From Enterococcus sp. 4G2_DIV0659 (GTDB taxonomy: Bacteria > Bacillota > Bacilli > Lactobacillales > Enterococcaceae): 64,000 nt of DNA. Shown piece by piece: positions 44,946 to 53,299 of the stretch. Location of the stretch: the NCBI RefSeq assembly GCF_002140715.2, contig NZ_NGLE02000001.1, forward strand, positions 1,895,001 to 1,959,000, written 5' to 3'. A model generated the notes under the pieces. That model saw only the letters and a list, made by a program, of their open reading frames with translations. It ran no database searches and was not told the DNA's origin. Position 1 is the stretch's first letter. The number at the start of each line of letters is the position of its first letter. The translations under genes and the position numbers were made by a program.

Positions 44946-46031
44946 ATGTTTTTAGCATGGAATGAAATTACACGCTCGAAGTTACGTTATGCCTTGATTA
45001 TCAGTGTCATGTTTTTGATTTCTTATTTAGTCTTTTTTTTGACAGGTTTAGCATATGGTTTAGCGGAAGATAATCGAACGGCTGTAGATAAATGGCAGGC
45101 AGACGGCATTGTGTTGTCGGACGAGTCAAACACGAATATCAATATGTCGATGATCCCGATAAAATCAATGGATGAGGTAGATGCAAAAGAAAAAGCTTCA
45201 TTAGGACAAACCGCAGCTGTGATTCAATTGGATAAAAAGCATGCTGAAAAAATCAATGCTAGCTTTTTTGGCATTAATAAAGAGGAGTTTTTAATGCCGA
45301 ATATCATTGAAGGGAAAGCTTTCTCAACTGAGGATGAAACAGTTGTGGATAACAGCCTAAAAAGAGAAAAGGGAATTAAACTTGGGGATAAATTGAAATT
45401 AGCTGGTAGCGCTAAAACACTCAAGGTTGTAGGATTTACAGATAATGCAAAATTTAATGTTGCGCCAGTATTATATGTATCAACAGATGCGTTTCAACAA
45501 ATCCGATTTGAAAAAGCAGATACTTCTGAGAATGCGCGCGTGAACGCTATTGTTTTCCGTGCAAAAGATGGCGCGTTGAAAAACGTACACTTAAAAAATG
45601 ATGGATTGACCAGTTACAAAATTACGACTTTTATCAATAAATTACCAGGATACAGTGCCCAAGTATTAACATTTGGCTTTATGATTGGCTTTTTAATTGT
45701 CATTGCAGCGATCGTTATTGGTATTTTTATCTATGTTTTGACCATGCAAAAAGCCACTATTTTTGGCATTATGAAAGCACAAGGAATATCAGGCTTTTAT
45801 ATTGCAATTTCTGTCATTGTTCAAACCTTTGTGTTGGCATTTTTTGGAATAACGATTGGCTTACTTGGAACTGTAGGAACATCTTTCGTGTTGCCAAGCG
45901 CTGTTCCATTTCAAAGCAACTGGCTATTTTTCTTATTGATTGGCGGACTAATGTTGATTATTGCTGTATTAGGGGCACTATTTTCAGTTAGAACAATTGT
46001 AAAAATTGATCCGCTAAAGGCAATTGGATAG
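44946..46031 (+). CDS. hrtB: Heme-efflux-like ABC permease (HrtB type)
   Basis: 361 residues with FtsX/MacB topology: one N-terminal membrane helix (YALIISVMFLISYLVFFLTG), a large outside domain (about 50-235) and three C-terminal helices. The start MFLAWNEITRSKLRYALII is typical of HrtB-like permeases. With the HrtA-like ATPase downstream it probably exports heme or a related hydrophobic toxin. The palindromic operator supports substrate-induced control. A bacteriocin or lipid role cannot be excluded. Confidence 0.8.
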   Translation: MFLAWNEITRSKLRYALIISVMFLISYLVFFLTGLAYGLAEDNRTAVDKWQADGIVLSDESNTNINMSMIPIKSMDEVDAKEKASLGQTAAVIQLDKKHAEKINASFFGINKEEFLMPNIIEGKAFSTEDETVVDNSLKREKGIKLGDKLKLAGSAKTLKVVGFTDNAKFNVAPVLYVSTDAFQQIRFEKADTSENARVNAIVFRAKDGALKNVHLKNDGLTSYKITTFINKLPGYSAQVLTFGFMIGFLIVIAAIVIGIFIYVLTMQKATIFGIMKAQGISGFYIAISVIVQTFVLAFFGITIGLLGTVGTSFVLPSAVPFQSNWLFFLLIGGLMLIIAVLGALFSVRTIVKIDPLKAIG

Positions 46032-46049
46032 AAAAGGAGGACACGTAAA

Positions 46050-46721
46050 ATGAAAGCAATTGAATTTTTATCTGTGGATAAACAATTTCTGGATGGAGAT
46101 ACAACTATTGAAGCGTTGAAATCCACAAATTTTTCTGTGGATAAAGGTAAATTTGTGGCAGTGATCGGCCCGAGTGGTTCAGGAAAAAGTACCTTTTTAA
46201 CACTTGCAGGAGGGTTACAAACTCCTACAAATGGTGAAGTAAAGATAAATGACCAAGCGTTTAGTGAAGAGAATGAAAAAAAACGCTCGAAGATTCGTTT
46301 TTCCGAAATTGGGTTTATTTTACAAGCATCAAATTTAGTACCGTTTCTAACTGTGGAAAAGCAGCTGCGCTTGGTGGATAAAGTTAAAAAGGAAAAAACA
46401 GATGTTGAGAAAGTTACTAAGTTATTAACAGAATTAGGAATTGAGAAGTTAAAGAAAAAATACCCTGACGAAATTTCTGGAGGTGAGCGACAAAGAGTAG
46501 CGATTGCGCGTGCCTTGTATAATGATCCTGCCATTATCTTAGCGGACGAACCTACAGCAAGCTTAGATTCGGATAGAGCCTTTGAGGTTGTGAAGATATT
46601 AGCCAGGGAAACGAAAGAAAAAAATAAAGCCACGATTATGGTCACCCACGACCAACGCCTCATTGATTTTTGCGATGAAGTTTTTGTAATGAAAGATGGC
46701 GTGTTGAAAAAACAAAAATAA
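46050..46721 (+). CDS. hrtA: Heme-efflux-like ABC ATPase (HrtA type)
   Basis: 223-residue ATPase of the MacB/LolD group. Walker A is GPSGSGKST near residue 39, signature ISGGERQRVAIARAL, Walker B IILADEPTASLDS, and switch His in MVTHDQRLI. It partners the preceding permease; AAAAGGAGG lies before the ATG, 18 bases after hrtB. A long antisense open frame over this gene is a shadow. Confidence 0.85.
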   Translation: MKAIEFLSVDKQFLDGDTTIEALKSTNFSVDKGKFVAVIGPSGSGKSTFLTLAGGLQTPTNGEVKINDQAFSEENEKKRSKIRFSEIGFILQASNLVPFLTVEKQLRLVDKVKKEKTDVEKVTKLLTELGIEKLKKKYPDEISGGERQRVAIARALYNDPAIILADEPTASLDSDRAFEVVKILARETKEKNKATIMVTHDQRLIDFCDEVFVMKDGVLKKQK

Positions 46722-46730
46722 TAATAGGAG

Positions 46731-46767
46731 CAAAGATGCAGTGGGTTACCAGCATCTTTGTTTTTTT
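46731..46767 (+). terminator. Terminator after hrtA-like gene
   Basis: CAAAGATGC pairs with GCATCTTTG across a 12-base loop, followed by seven T. Confidence 0.9.
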
Positions 46768-46771
46768 GCAC

Positions 46772-46806
46772 AAAAAAACCTTGCCCAACAAAGTGAGCAA
46801 GGTTTG
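46772..46806 (-). terminator. Terminator after rpsD
   Basis: On the minus strand AACCTTGC pairs with GCAAGGTT, followed by seven T. It is back to back with the hrtA terminator. Confidence 0.8.
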
Positions 46807-46856
46807 TACATTCGAGAAAGAATGAGAAGCTGTAACGCTTTTCTCCAAATCGAATC

Positions 46857-47468
46857 TTAAAGTTTTTGGTTGTAGTATTCAACGACAAGAGCTTCGTCGA
46901 TTTCAGGATATAGCTCATCACGTTCTGGTAAACGAGTGAAGCTTCCTTCTAATTTTTCAGTATCGAAGCTTACGAATGCTGGACGTCCAACAGTTGCTTC
47001 AACTGCTTCTTTAACAGTTACGATGTTTTGAGATTTTTCACGAACAGAAATCACTTGACCGACTTCAACGTGGTAAGATGGGATATCAACACGTTTGCCA
47101 TCTACAGTGATATGACCGTGGTTTACTAATTGACGTGCTTGACGACGAGTAGTAGCAAGACCTAAACGATAAACAACATTATCTAAACGTTGTTCTAGTA
47201 AGATCATGAAGTTAACCCCGTGTTTACCTTCTTTGATTTTGCTAGCTTTAACGAACAAGTTAACGAATTGACGTTCGTTCATGCCGTACATATGACGTAA
47301 TTTTTGTTTTTCAGTTAATTGCATACCGTATTCAGAAACTTTACCACGGCTGTTTGGTCCGTGTTGTCCTGGTTTGTATGGGCGACGTGCTAGTTCTTTA
47401 CCAGTTCCTGATAGAGAGATACCTAGACGACGAGAGATTTTCCATGATGGTCCTGTATAACGTGACAT
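46857..47468 (-). CDS. rpsD: 30S ribosomal protein S4
   Basis: 203 residues: [16 protein letters not shown], an S4 RNA-binding domain at about 90-155 ([20 protein letters not shown]) and a C-terminal acidic patch. It binds 16S rRNA early in 30S assembly and often represses its own mRNA. The start is the ATG behind GGAGGAATTTTTA; an in-frame upstream extension is leader, not protein. Zinc cysteines are absent (C-minus form). Confidence 0.97.
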   Translation of the reverse strand: MSRYTGPSWKISRRLGISLSGTGKELARRPYKPGQHGPNSRGKVSEYGMQLTEKQKLRHMYGMNERQFVNLFVKASKIKEGKHGVNFMILLEQRLDNVVYRLGLATTRRQARQLVNHGHITVDGKRVDIPSYHVEVGQVISVREKSQNIVTVKEAVEATVGRPAFVSFDTEKLEGSFTRLPERDELYPEIDEALVVEYYNQKL

Positions 47469-47680
47469 TAAAAATTCCTCCAATAAAATAAGTTTTTTGG
47501 AGTAAAATAATCTTCTGAAAAATTCATATTCGTTCAGTTCATTCTTCAACCTTCGCCCTTTGCAGCCGTGGGTTACGCAGTTGAACCTGAAAAGAAAAGC
47601 TGATAAGGTTTTTGAGCCTTAAAAGCTAAACACCAAGGCAATGAAATGTTGACGAGACTATTATTTTTCTGCTGCATTAT
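47469..47680 (-). promoter_or_regulatory. Long rpsD leader, possible S4 autoregulatory element
   Basis: About 200 transcribed-side bases precede rpsD. They contain ACTGCGTAACCCACGGCTGC and pairings such as GCTTTTAAGGCTC...GAGCC-like segments. S4 controls its own synthesis through a structured leader in Bacillus; a homologous fold is plausible here but I could not establish the pseudoknot by eye. Confidence 0.35.
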
Positions 47681-47751
47681 TTTACACAAAGCATAGTATA
47701 GCGTAAAACAGTAGATAACTCAAGCTTTTTATTGAGTTATCCACTAATAAA

Positions 47752-48846
47752 CTACCAACCGCCAGAAGCGCCCCCGCCTCCGGAAGAGCCTCCACCAAAA
47801 GAACCCCAAGAGGAGCCTCCGCCACTGCCGGATGAGTCGTTATCTGACCAATTACCAGACTTATAACTAGACGCTAGATAAGCGGTCGTTAAGATAGTGC
47901 CATTTCCTGAATAGAGGGTATCGCCGATTAAAATTCGCCCAAACGACTTTTGTTGAGCTGCAGGATTTTTTAACAATTTTCCTCTGGTGATCGCCCGATG
48001 TAAACTTCTTGTGGAGAAAATCAAGAGAGTTCCACTTAGTAGAATATAGTAAAAATCGGTTTGTTTCATTTTTTCCTGCAAGAATTGAGGATCATTTTGC
48101 TCAATTGATTTAGAATAAACAGACATCTGCTCTAAGTATTCATTGTAGGTTTGTTTCAAAGTGCTTTTTGCACGAATCGATTTAATGATGAAAAACAGAT
48201 TGACTATCATAAGAAATAGTAGCAAGGTAAATACGCTCCAGTGGGAAAATGTAGCTGAACTTTGTTGCTCTTTGAGCTGAGCGATTTTAGAATCCACTAA
48301 AGCGGTTTTGGTGTTCATCAATGCAAATACTTGATCGACTACTTGAGTTATTCCATCAGTATATCGTTTGTCTCTAAATGCATCGACTACGGCGTCATCA
48401 TTAATGATGTTATCTGCTGTTCCATCAGGAATTAAGCCTTCCAAACCATAGCCTACTTCTAGGCGGAATGTTCGATCATCTAATGAAATTAAATATAAGA
48501 CACCATTATTTTCCTCCTTGTTACCTATACCTAGTTGGTTAAAGATTTTATTTGCATAAGATTCGATATCTTCATCATTTGGGAGTTTTCTGACTGTTAC
48601 GACTTCCAATTGAGCGCCACTAGTGCTAGCAGCTAGCTGTTTATTCAGTTTGTAGATTTTTTTCTTCATAGGGCCATCTAATATAGCCGCATTATCTGAG
48701 ACAAAAATATTGTTTTTATTGATGATTAAATTACTATTCGTCCCTTCAATGGAGACGGAATAATTGTTTTCTTGTTGAGGATACTCTTTTAAATGATCTA
48801 AATTTTCTTGTAAAACAGTATCAAACGATTTTGTAGCTTCTACCAC
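47752..48846 (-). CDS. TPM-domain membrane protein lacking its 5' end
   Basis: A 364-residue frame starting at GTG. A TPM domain at about 48-165 (VSDNAAILDGPMKKKIYKLN, LEVGYGLEGLIPDG) is followed by a membrane helix (WSVFTLLLFLMIVNLFFIIK) and a Gly/Ser-rich tail ending GGGGASGGW, the YgcG-like layout. Such proteins normally start with a signal peptide, which is missing. In frame upstream there are about 15 coding-like codons to a TAA, but no ATG or ribosome binding site. It is therefore probably 5' truncated or frameshifted and may not be functional. Confidence 0.7.
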   Translation of the reverse strand: MVEATKSFDTVLQENLDHLKEYPQQENNYSVSIEGTNSNLIINKNNIFVSDNAAILDGPMKKKIYKLNKQLAASTSGAQLEVVTVRKLPNDEDIESYANKIFNQLGIGNKEENNGVLYLISLDDRTFRLEVGYGLEGLIPDGTADNIINDDAVVDAFRDKRYTDGITQVVDQVFALMNTKTALVDSKIAQLKEQQSSATFSHWSVFTLLLFLMIVNLFFIIKSIRAKSTLKQTYNEYLEQMSVYSKSIEQNDPQFLQEKMKQTDFYYILLSGTLLIFSTRSLHRAITRGKLLKNPAAQQKSFGRILIGDTLYSGNGTILTTAYLASSYKSGNWSDNDSSGSGGGSSWGSFGGGSSGGGGASGGW

Positions 48847-49029
48847 TTTGCCAGACTCGATATCTGTCCGCTGATTCTTCGAAATGAAGGTTGTTTATTT
48901 GTTATGCTATGAAAAAAAGTGCTACTTTGTGTGAAAAAGCACTAGACAAAACTCTTACAGGTCTTTAAAATGATAAAGGATGTTTTTTGAAAATATAAAT
49001 ATGAAAACAAATTGAGAAGGAGAAACAAA

Positions 49030-49827
49030 ATGAAACCTGTATCGCCATTATTTGAGCAGATCGACAAATCAATTAGCAAAAAAATGAACTTGTTCCAAAG
49101 TAGTTTTATGCGTTATGCTTTTCGTGCAATGCTTGCTTGTATGTTTTTAACATTAGGAACGGCAGTTGCTTTTGCGATTGCAATGAAAGGTGAAGATATT
49201 GTCCATGGACTAGGCAAAATGCTTTACGCGTTTATGTTTAGCTGGTCTTTAGTGATGATTCTTTATATGAATGCTGAACTAGGAACATCGAATATGCTGT
49301 ATATGACAGTTGGTGTTTATCGAAAAAAAATCAATTTTTCTTTTGCGGCTAAAATTTTATTTGCATGTATCTTTTTCAACTTAATCGGCGGCGTTCTTTT
49401 TGGGTACTTGATTTCGTTGACTGTTCCTTATCAAGATTTAGCTTCAGATAGTTTCTTCTTTACTTCAATTGCTGGAAAATTAAATAAAACAACAACCCAG
49501 ATTCTAGTGGAAGCTATTTTTGCCAACATCGTGGTAAATACAGCTGTGCTAGTAAGTATGCGTATGAAAGATGATGCTGGTAAAGTTGCGGCAATTGTTT
49601 TTATCATTTTCATCTTTGCTTTTTTAGGCTATGAACACGTTATCGCCAATTTCCCTGCATTTAGTTTAGCGTATTTTGCGTCTCATGGAACAATGGCGGC
49701 AATGACAGTTAGCAGTGTAGCACACAACCTATTCTTTGCATTGATCGGTAATTTTATCGGTGGTGGTTTAGTTATGGGATTAGGGTACGCATGGTTGAAT
49801 AATGCGGATACAACATACGTAGATTAA
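49030..49827 (+). CDS. Formate/nitrite transporter family channel
   Basis: 265 residues with six membrane segments, including MLACMFLTLGTAVAFAIAMK and LGTSNMLYMTVGVYRKK, plus the late FIGGGLVMGLGYAWLN of the FocA/NirC family. It moves formate, nitrite or hydrosulfide as a pentamer; no pflB is nearby to tell which. ATG 49030 follows GAGAAGGAGAAAC; an upstream in-frame ATA-type extension is not supported. Confidence 0.88.
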   Translation: MKPVSPLFEQIDKSISKKMNLFQSSFMRYAFRAMLACMFLTLGTAVAFAIAMKGEDIVHGLGKMLYAFMFSWSLVMILYMNAELGTSNMLYMTVGVYRKKINFSFAAKILFACIFFNLIGGVLFGYLISLTVPYQDLASDSFFFTSIAGKLNKTTTQILVEAIFANIVVNTAVLVSMRMKDDAGKVAAIVFIIFIFAFLGYEHVIANFPAFSLAYFASHGTMAAMTVSSVAHNLFFALIGNFIGGGLVMGLGYAWLNNADTTYVD

Positions 49828-49838
49828 ACAGTAAAATA

Positions 49839-49895
49839 AGTGAGAATAAGACCGAATACTTTTGTGGTAAGCGGACTGTTCTCACTTTTTATTTT
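49839..49895 (+). terminator. Terminator after the formate/nitrite channel
   Basis: AGTGAGAA pairs with TTCTCACT, with an inner AAGACCG/CGGACT-like pairing, followed by TTTTATTTT. Confidence 0.7.
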
Positions 49896-49916
49896 ATATG
49901 AAAATGAGGGAAGCAG

Positions 49917-50561
49917 ATGAACGAATTTATTTTTCCAAAGGACAATGAGCGCTCAAAACAAATGGCTGCATACATGAAACAATTATTTCCATTTGCAGGA
50001 GTTCAAGCACCAGAAAGAGCCCGATTGACTAAAGATCTGTTAAAAGCTAGTAAACGTCTTACTTTTTCAGAATTAATTGATTTAGTGACTTTTTACTATA
50101 ATAAACCTGAACGTGAGTACCAGTATTTAGCAATTGATTTAGCGACAGTTAATGTAAAGCGGTTGTCATTTGAAGAAGTTTTGTGTTTCAAACCTTTTGT
50201 GATAGAGAAGGCGTGGTGGGACAGTGTGGACGCTTGGCGTAAGTTTTTTGGACTATGGGCGTTTGCAAATCTAGAAGAAATGCCGAAGTTATTTGACTCT
50301 TTTTTTGGTGCAGAAAATTTTTGGCACAGACGAATCGCAATCAACTTGCAACTGTTATATAAAGAAAAAACAAACACTGTGTTATTGAAAAAAGCCATTA
50401 TTTATGATAAAACTACAGATGAGTTCTTTATTCAAAAAGCAATAGGTTGGTCTTTGCGTCAATATAGCAAAACTGACCCAAAATGGGTCAAAGAAATAAT
50501 AGAAACAACGGCATTAAGCCCATTAGCCGTTAGAGAAGGCAGCAAGTACCTGCCAAAATAA
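49917..50561 (+). CDS. DNA alkylation repair protein, AlkD-like
   Basis: 214 residues, all helical, of the ALK/HEAT-like glycosylase family. The conserved YQYLAIDLA, WWDSVDAWRKFFGLWA, FWHRRIAINLQLLYK and IQKAIGWSLRQYSKTDPKWV segments are all visible. AlkD enzymes remove alkylated purines without base flipping. Starts at ATG behind GAGGGAAGC. It is followed closely by a HAD gene. Confidence 0.9.
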   Translation: MNEFIFPKDNERSKQMAAYMKQLFPFAGVQAPERARLTKDLLKASKRLTFSELIDLVTFYYNKPEREYQYLAIDLATVNVKRLSFEEVLCFKPFVIEKAWWDSVDAWRKFFGLWAFANLEEMPKLFDSFFGAENFWHRRIAINLQLLYKEKTNTVLLKKAIIYDKTTDEFFIQKAIGWSLRQYSKTDPKWVKEIIETTALSPLAVREGSKYLPK

Positions 50562-50586
50562 GAGAAAGCGAGCGAGTTATTACGCC

Positions 50587-51363
50587 ATGAAAAGAAAACT
50601 TTTTGCATTTGATATTGATGGAACATTGCTTGGAACGGATAGACAGCCGTTGGAAAGTACGAGAGAAGCATTGCGGGCATTGAGAAAACAAGGACACCTT
50701 GTAACAATTGCAACAGGACGCAGCCGATTTATGGCGCAAGATATTATTTTAGATTTAGGTTTTTCTAATTACGTTCTTTGTAACGGTGCAGCTGCGTTTT
50801 TAGATCATGAGCAGTATTACCAGAACTTATTGGACCAAGAGGAATTACGCCGTTTTGCTACAGAAGTAGAGAAAAGAGAAATTGGGTTGGCCTATGTTGG
50901 TTTAGACGATGTGAAAAAAAATAACCATCATCGCCAAGAGCAAATGGTGGAAGCGATGGGCTCTATTGATTTTGAGGCACCAGAATATGATTTGAACTTT
51001 CAAAAAGAAAATGATGTGTATCAAGCGTTAGCTTTTTATGATCAATCAGCAGAAGGATCATTTGAAAGTGAATTTTCTAAATTTCGTTTTATTCGTTGGC
51101 ATTCTGAAAGTGTCGATATCGTACCTAAAAATGGGTCGAAAGCGGCGACCTTGCTTAATTTAGCAGATCGAGTAGGAATTGAGCGGGAAAATATTGTGAC
51201 ATTTGGTGATGGTGAAAATGACCGAGAAATGCTTCGTGAAGCGGGAATTGGTGTTGCGATGGGAAATGCGTTGTCTCATGTTCAAAAAGAAGCAAAAATG
51301 GTGACAGATACGAATGATAATGATGGTATTTGGAAAGCGTTAAAAGAGTTACGAGCGATTTAA
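50587..51363 (+). CDS. Cof-type HAD hydrolase
   Basis: 258 residues. Motif I FDIDGTLLG, motif II ATGRSRF, motif IV FGDGENDREMLREAGIGVAMGNA: a complete C2-cap phosphatase. It is a paralogue of the HAD gene next to ftsY. Only 25 bases follow the AlkD-like gene, so they are probably cotranscribed. Substrate unknown. Confidence 0.9.
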   Translation: MKRKLFAFDIDGTLLGTDRQPLESTREALRALRKQGHLVTIATGRSRFMAQDIILDLGFSNYVLCNGAAAFLDHEQYYQNLLDQEELRRFATEVEKREIGLAYVGLDDVKKNNHHRQEQMVEAMGSIDFEAPEYDLNFQKENDVYQALAFYDQSAEGSFESEFSKFRFIRWHSESVDIVPKNGSKAATLLNLADRVGIERENIVTFGDGENDREMLREAGIGVAMGNALSHVQKEAKMVTDTNDNDGIWKALKELRAI

Positions 51364-51456
51364 TTATGATTCAGTAGATATTTTTTTCTAGAAGGATGGG
51401 GAAGAAGGGCTTATTTTCGAAGTGATTGCTTTTGTTCCGTCGTTTGTCTGGATTCC

Positions 51457-51505
51457 AAGTGAGTGAGATGTGACTTAAAGAGTTACGTCCTATTCACTTT
51501 TTTTA
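51457..51505 (+). terminator. Terminator after the HAD gene
   Basis: AAGTGAGTGAGATGTGACTT can pair with AGTTACGTCCTATTCACTT with internal mismatches, followed by seven T. Confidence 0.7.
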
Positions 51506-51633
51506 TTTATTTAACAATAAATGCTATATATTTCCTACTTTTTCTGATAAAATAAATGAGACATTATGACTGGTATGATAATTTGGGCTGTGGCCCCTAT
51601 TTTTATTAGAGTAGAGTATGGAGGGAACGGATA

Positions 51634-51873
51634 ATGAGAAACAAAGTTGTTGATGTACATATACATGTTTATCGAGCTGTTTTAAGAATGTCGCAAAAAG
51701 AATTGGCCGAAAAAGTTGGCGTAACAAGAGAAACCATCGTCAATATTGAAAGAAATAAGCAAAACCCGTCATTGCTGTTGGTATATAATATTGCCGAAGT
51801 TTTAGGCGTTAGTATTGACCAGCTTTATACATTTGAAAGAGAAGCAAATGAGAAAGATGTTGATTCGGATTGA
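51634..51873 (+). CDS. Small XRE-family transcriptional regulator
   Basis: 79 residues, essentially a single helix-turn-helix domain: YRAVLRMSQKELAEKVGVTRETIVNIERNKQNPSLLLVYNIAEVLG. Such short regulators often control a neighbouring transporter or toxin, but no partner gene is obvious here. GGAGGGAA precedes the ATG. The C-terminus is acidic and short. Confidence 0.88.
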   Translation: MRNKVVDVHIHVYRAVLRMSQKELAEKVGVTRETIVNIERNKQNPSLLLVYNIAEVLGVSIDQLYTFEREANEKDVDSD

Positions 51874-51920
51874 GAAGAACAGGCCATTTTTGCTTGGACT
51901 TTTTACACAACCTATTATAA

Positions 51921-51966
51921 AAAGTATTGTGGGGTGGAATTTATTCCTGCCACAATACTTTATTTT
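51921..51966 (+). terminator. Bidirectional terminator between the XRE gene and def
   Basis: AAAGTATTGTGG pairs with CCACAATACTTT; the loop contains GGAATTTATTCC. T-rich on the plus side, and the convergent def gene ends just beyond. Confidence 0.8.
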
Positions 51967-51973
51967 AAAGAAA

Positions 51974-52537
51974 TTATTCGATAACCAATACGTCATCTTT
52001 TAAAGAAAATGGATTGTCTTGATTGATATGATCATAGAACATCACGCCATTTAAATGATCAATTTCATGTTGAACAACGATTGCTTCGTAATTTTTTAAA
52101 CGAATTTTTTGTTTTTCACCAGCAGCATCCACATAAGAAAGTGTAATTTTATTATGTCGAACGACATATCCAGGCACTTCACGATCAACGGATAAACAGC
52201 CTTCACCTTCGCCTAGACAAGCATCTTGCACAGAATGACTTAAAATTTTAGGATTATACATCACTGCGCTCAAAGTCGGTTCGGGGTTTTCCAAATCGCC
52301 GCTAGGTACATGTACAGCAATGATTCGTTTAGAAATATCTAATTGAGGTGCAGCTAGACCAACGCCGCCACGCAATTTTAATTCTTCTGCTTTGACAGGA
52401 TCTTGACTGTTTTTCAAGAACTCCATCATTTCTTCTCCTAACTTAATATCATCAGCAGAAAGCGGCAAAGCAACTTCTGCGGCAACTTCTCTAAGTGTAG
52501 GGTTTCCTTCACGGATAATATCCTTCATGGTAATCAT
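51974..52537 (-). CDS. def: Peptide deformylase
   Basis: 187 residues; removes the formyl group from new proteins. Motif 1 is GGVGLAAPQ (Gln65), motif 2 EGCLS with metal ligand Cys114, and motif 3 QHEIDHLNG with His157, Glu158 and His161. Length and inserts fit Gram-positive type 2 enzymes. AGGAGGAAC lies before the first ATG; a second ATG is three codons later. Confidence 0.96.
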   Translation of the reverse strand: MITMKDIIREGNPTLREVAAEVALPLSADDIKLGEEMMEFLKNSQDPVKAEELKLRGGVGLAAPQLDISKRIIAVHVPSGDLENPEPTLSAVMYNPKILSHSVQDACLGEGEGCLSVDREVPGYVVRHNKITLSYVDAAGEKQKIRLKNYEAIVVQHEIDHLNGVMFYDHINQDNPFSLKDDVLVIE

Positions 52538-52695
52538 AGGATAGTTCCTCCTTCAGCTATTTAAAAATATGGATTTCCTTTAATTGAAAAACAAACCCAT
52601 TTGATTGTGTGTTTCTTCGTCTATCTAGTTTATCATATCTGTTATGAAAAAGGGGATAAATTGTTCAAAAAACAAAGGAATAGTAGAACTTAATC

Positions 52696-52724
52696 TTGCA
52701 TTTTCATAGTATTTCCTGTAAAGT
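52696..52724 (+). promoter_or_regulatory. Promoter of rpsO
   Basis: TTGCAT (52696-52701), a 17-base spacer and TAAAGT (52719-52724), 97 bases before the ATG. Confidence 0.6.
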
Positions 52725-52742
52725 ATATCTGTATGGAAACAT

Positions 52743-52812
52743 ACCGTCTTTTACTTGGTTGTGCGAATCACCAACGCATTACTCAGTAAGAAGATGACTA
52801 TTAAAGAAGAGG
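52743..52812 (+). promoter_or_regulatory. Probable S15-binding leader of rpsO
   Basis: GTCTTTTACT pairs with AGTAAGAAGA around an inner TTGGTTGTGCGAATCACCAA hairpin, directly upstream of the ribosome binding site. S15 is known to repress its own mRNA by binding a leader structure in several Firmicutes. Confidence 0.55.
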
Positions 52813-52820
52813 TGAAAAAC

Positions 52821-53090
52821 ATGGCAATGTCAAAAGAAAAGAAAAACGAAATCATTAGCGAATACGCTCGTCATGAAGGAGATACTGGTTCACCAGAAGT
52901 ACAGATTGCTGTATTAACTGCTGATATCAATCACTTGAATGAGCATGCTCGCGTTCACAAAAAAGATCATCATTCTTACCGTGGACTAATGAAAAAAATT
53001 GGACACCGTCGTAACTTGTTAGCTTACTTACGTAAGACTGACATCCAACGTTACCGCGAATTGATCCAACGCTTAGGATTACGTCGTTAA
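52821..53090 (+). CDS. rpsO: 30S ribosomal protein S15
   Basis: 89 residues, the usual size. [19 protein letters not shown] and [25 protein letters not shown] are diagnostic rRNA-contact segments. I place the start at ATG 52821 behind AGAGGTGAA; the longer open frame upstream overlaps the regulatory leader. It is followed by a terminator and pnp, a widespread order. Confidence 0.97.
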   Translation: MAMSKEKKNEIISEYARHEGDTGSPEVQIAVLTADINHLNEHARVHKKDHHSYRGLMKKIGHRRNLLAYLRKTDIQRYRELIQRLGLRR

Positions 53091-53094
53091 TCAA

Positions 53095-53132
53095 AAAAGG
53101 AAAAGCGAGATTCTTAACGAACCTCGCTTTTT
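53095..53132 (+). terminator. Terminator after rpsO
   Basis: AAAAGCGAG pairs with CTCGCTTTT across a 13-base loop; A-rich before and T-rich after. Confidence 0.85.
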
Positions 53133-53183
53133 AGCTTATTTAAAAGCGAAGGTTAAGTAACCTTAAAATACTAAAATTAATCA

Positions 53184-53280
53184 TCTTTGGAAAGTTTGAA
53201 TGAATCTACTAACCAAATAAAAGGACTCAATTCTTTTGAATCTTTTCATTTGTTTAGTAGTAGTCTAACTTTTCCAAAGA
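53184..53280 (+). promoter_or_regulatory. Long leader hairpin upstream of pnp
   Basis: TCTTTGGAAAGTT at 53184 pairs with AACTTTTCCAAAGA ending at 53280. Inside, CTACTAACCAAAT and AAAAGGACTCAATTC pair with GAATCTTTTCATTTGTTTAGTAG. The result is a nearly continuous stem of about 45 pairs ending 19 bases before the pnp start. In E. coli a similar pnp leader stem is cut by RNase III for autoregulation. Confidence 0.8.
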
Positions 53281-53299
53281 AACAAAGGAGAACAAAAAT

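Noticed and set aside
45911..46921. 336-residue antisense open frame over the hrtA-like gene
   Set aside because: It lies opposite a complete ABC ATPase with all motifs, has no ribosome binding site and shows low-complexity Ser/Phe-rich composition.
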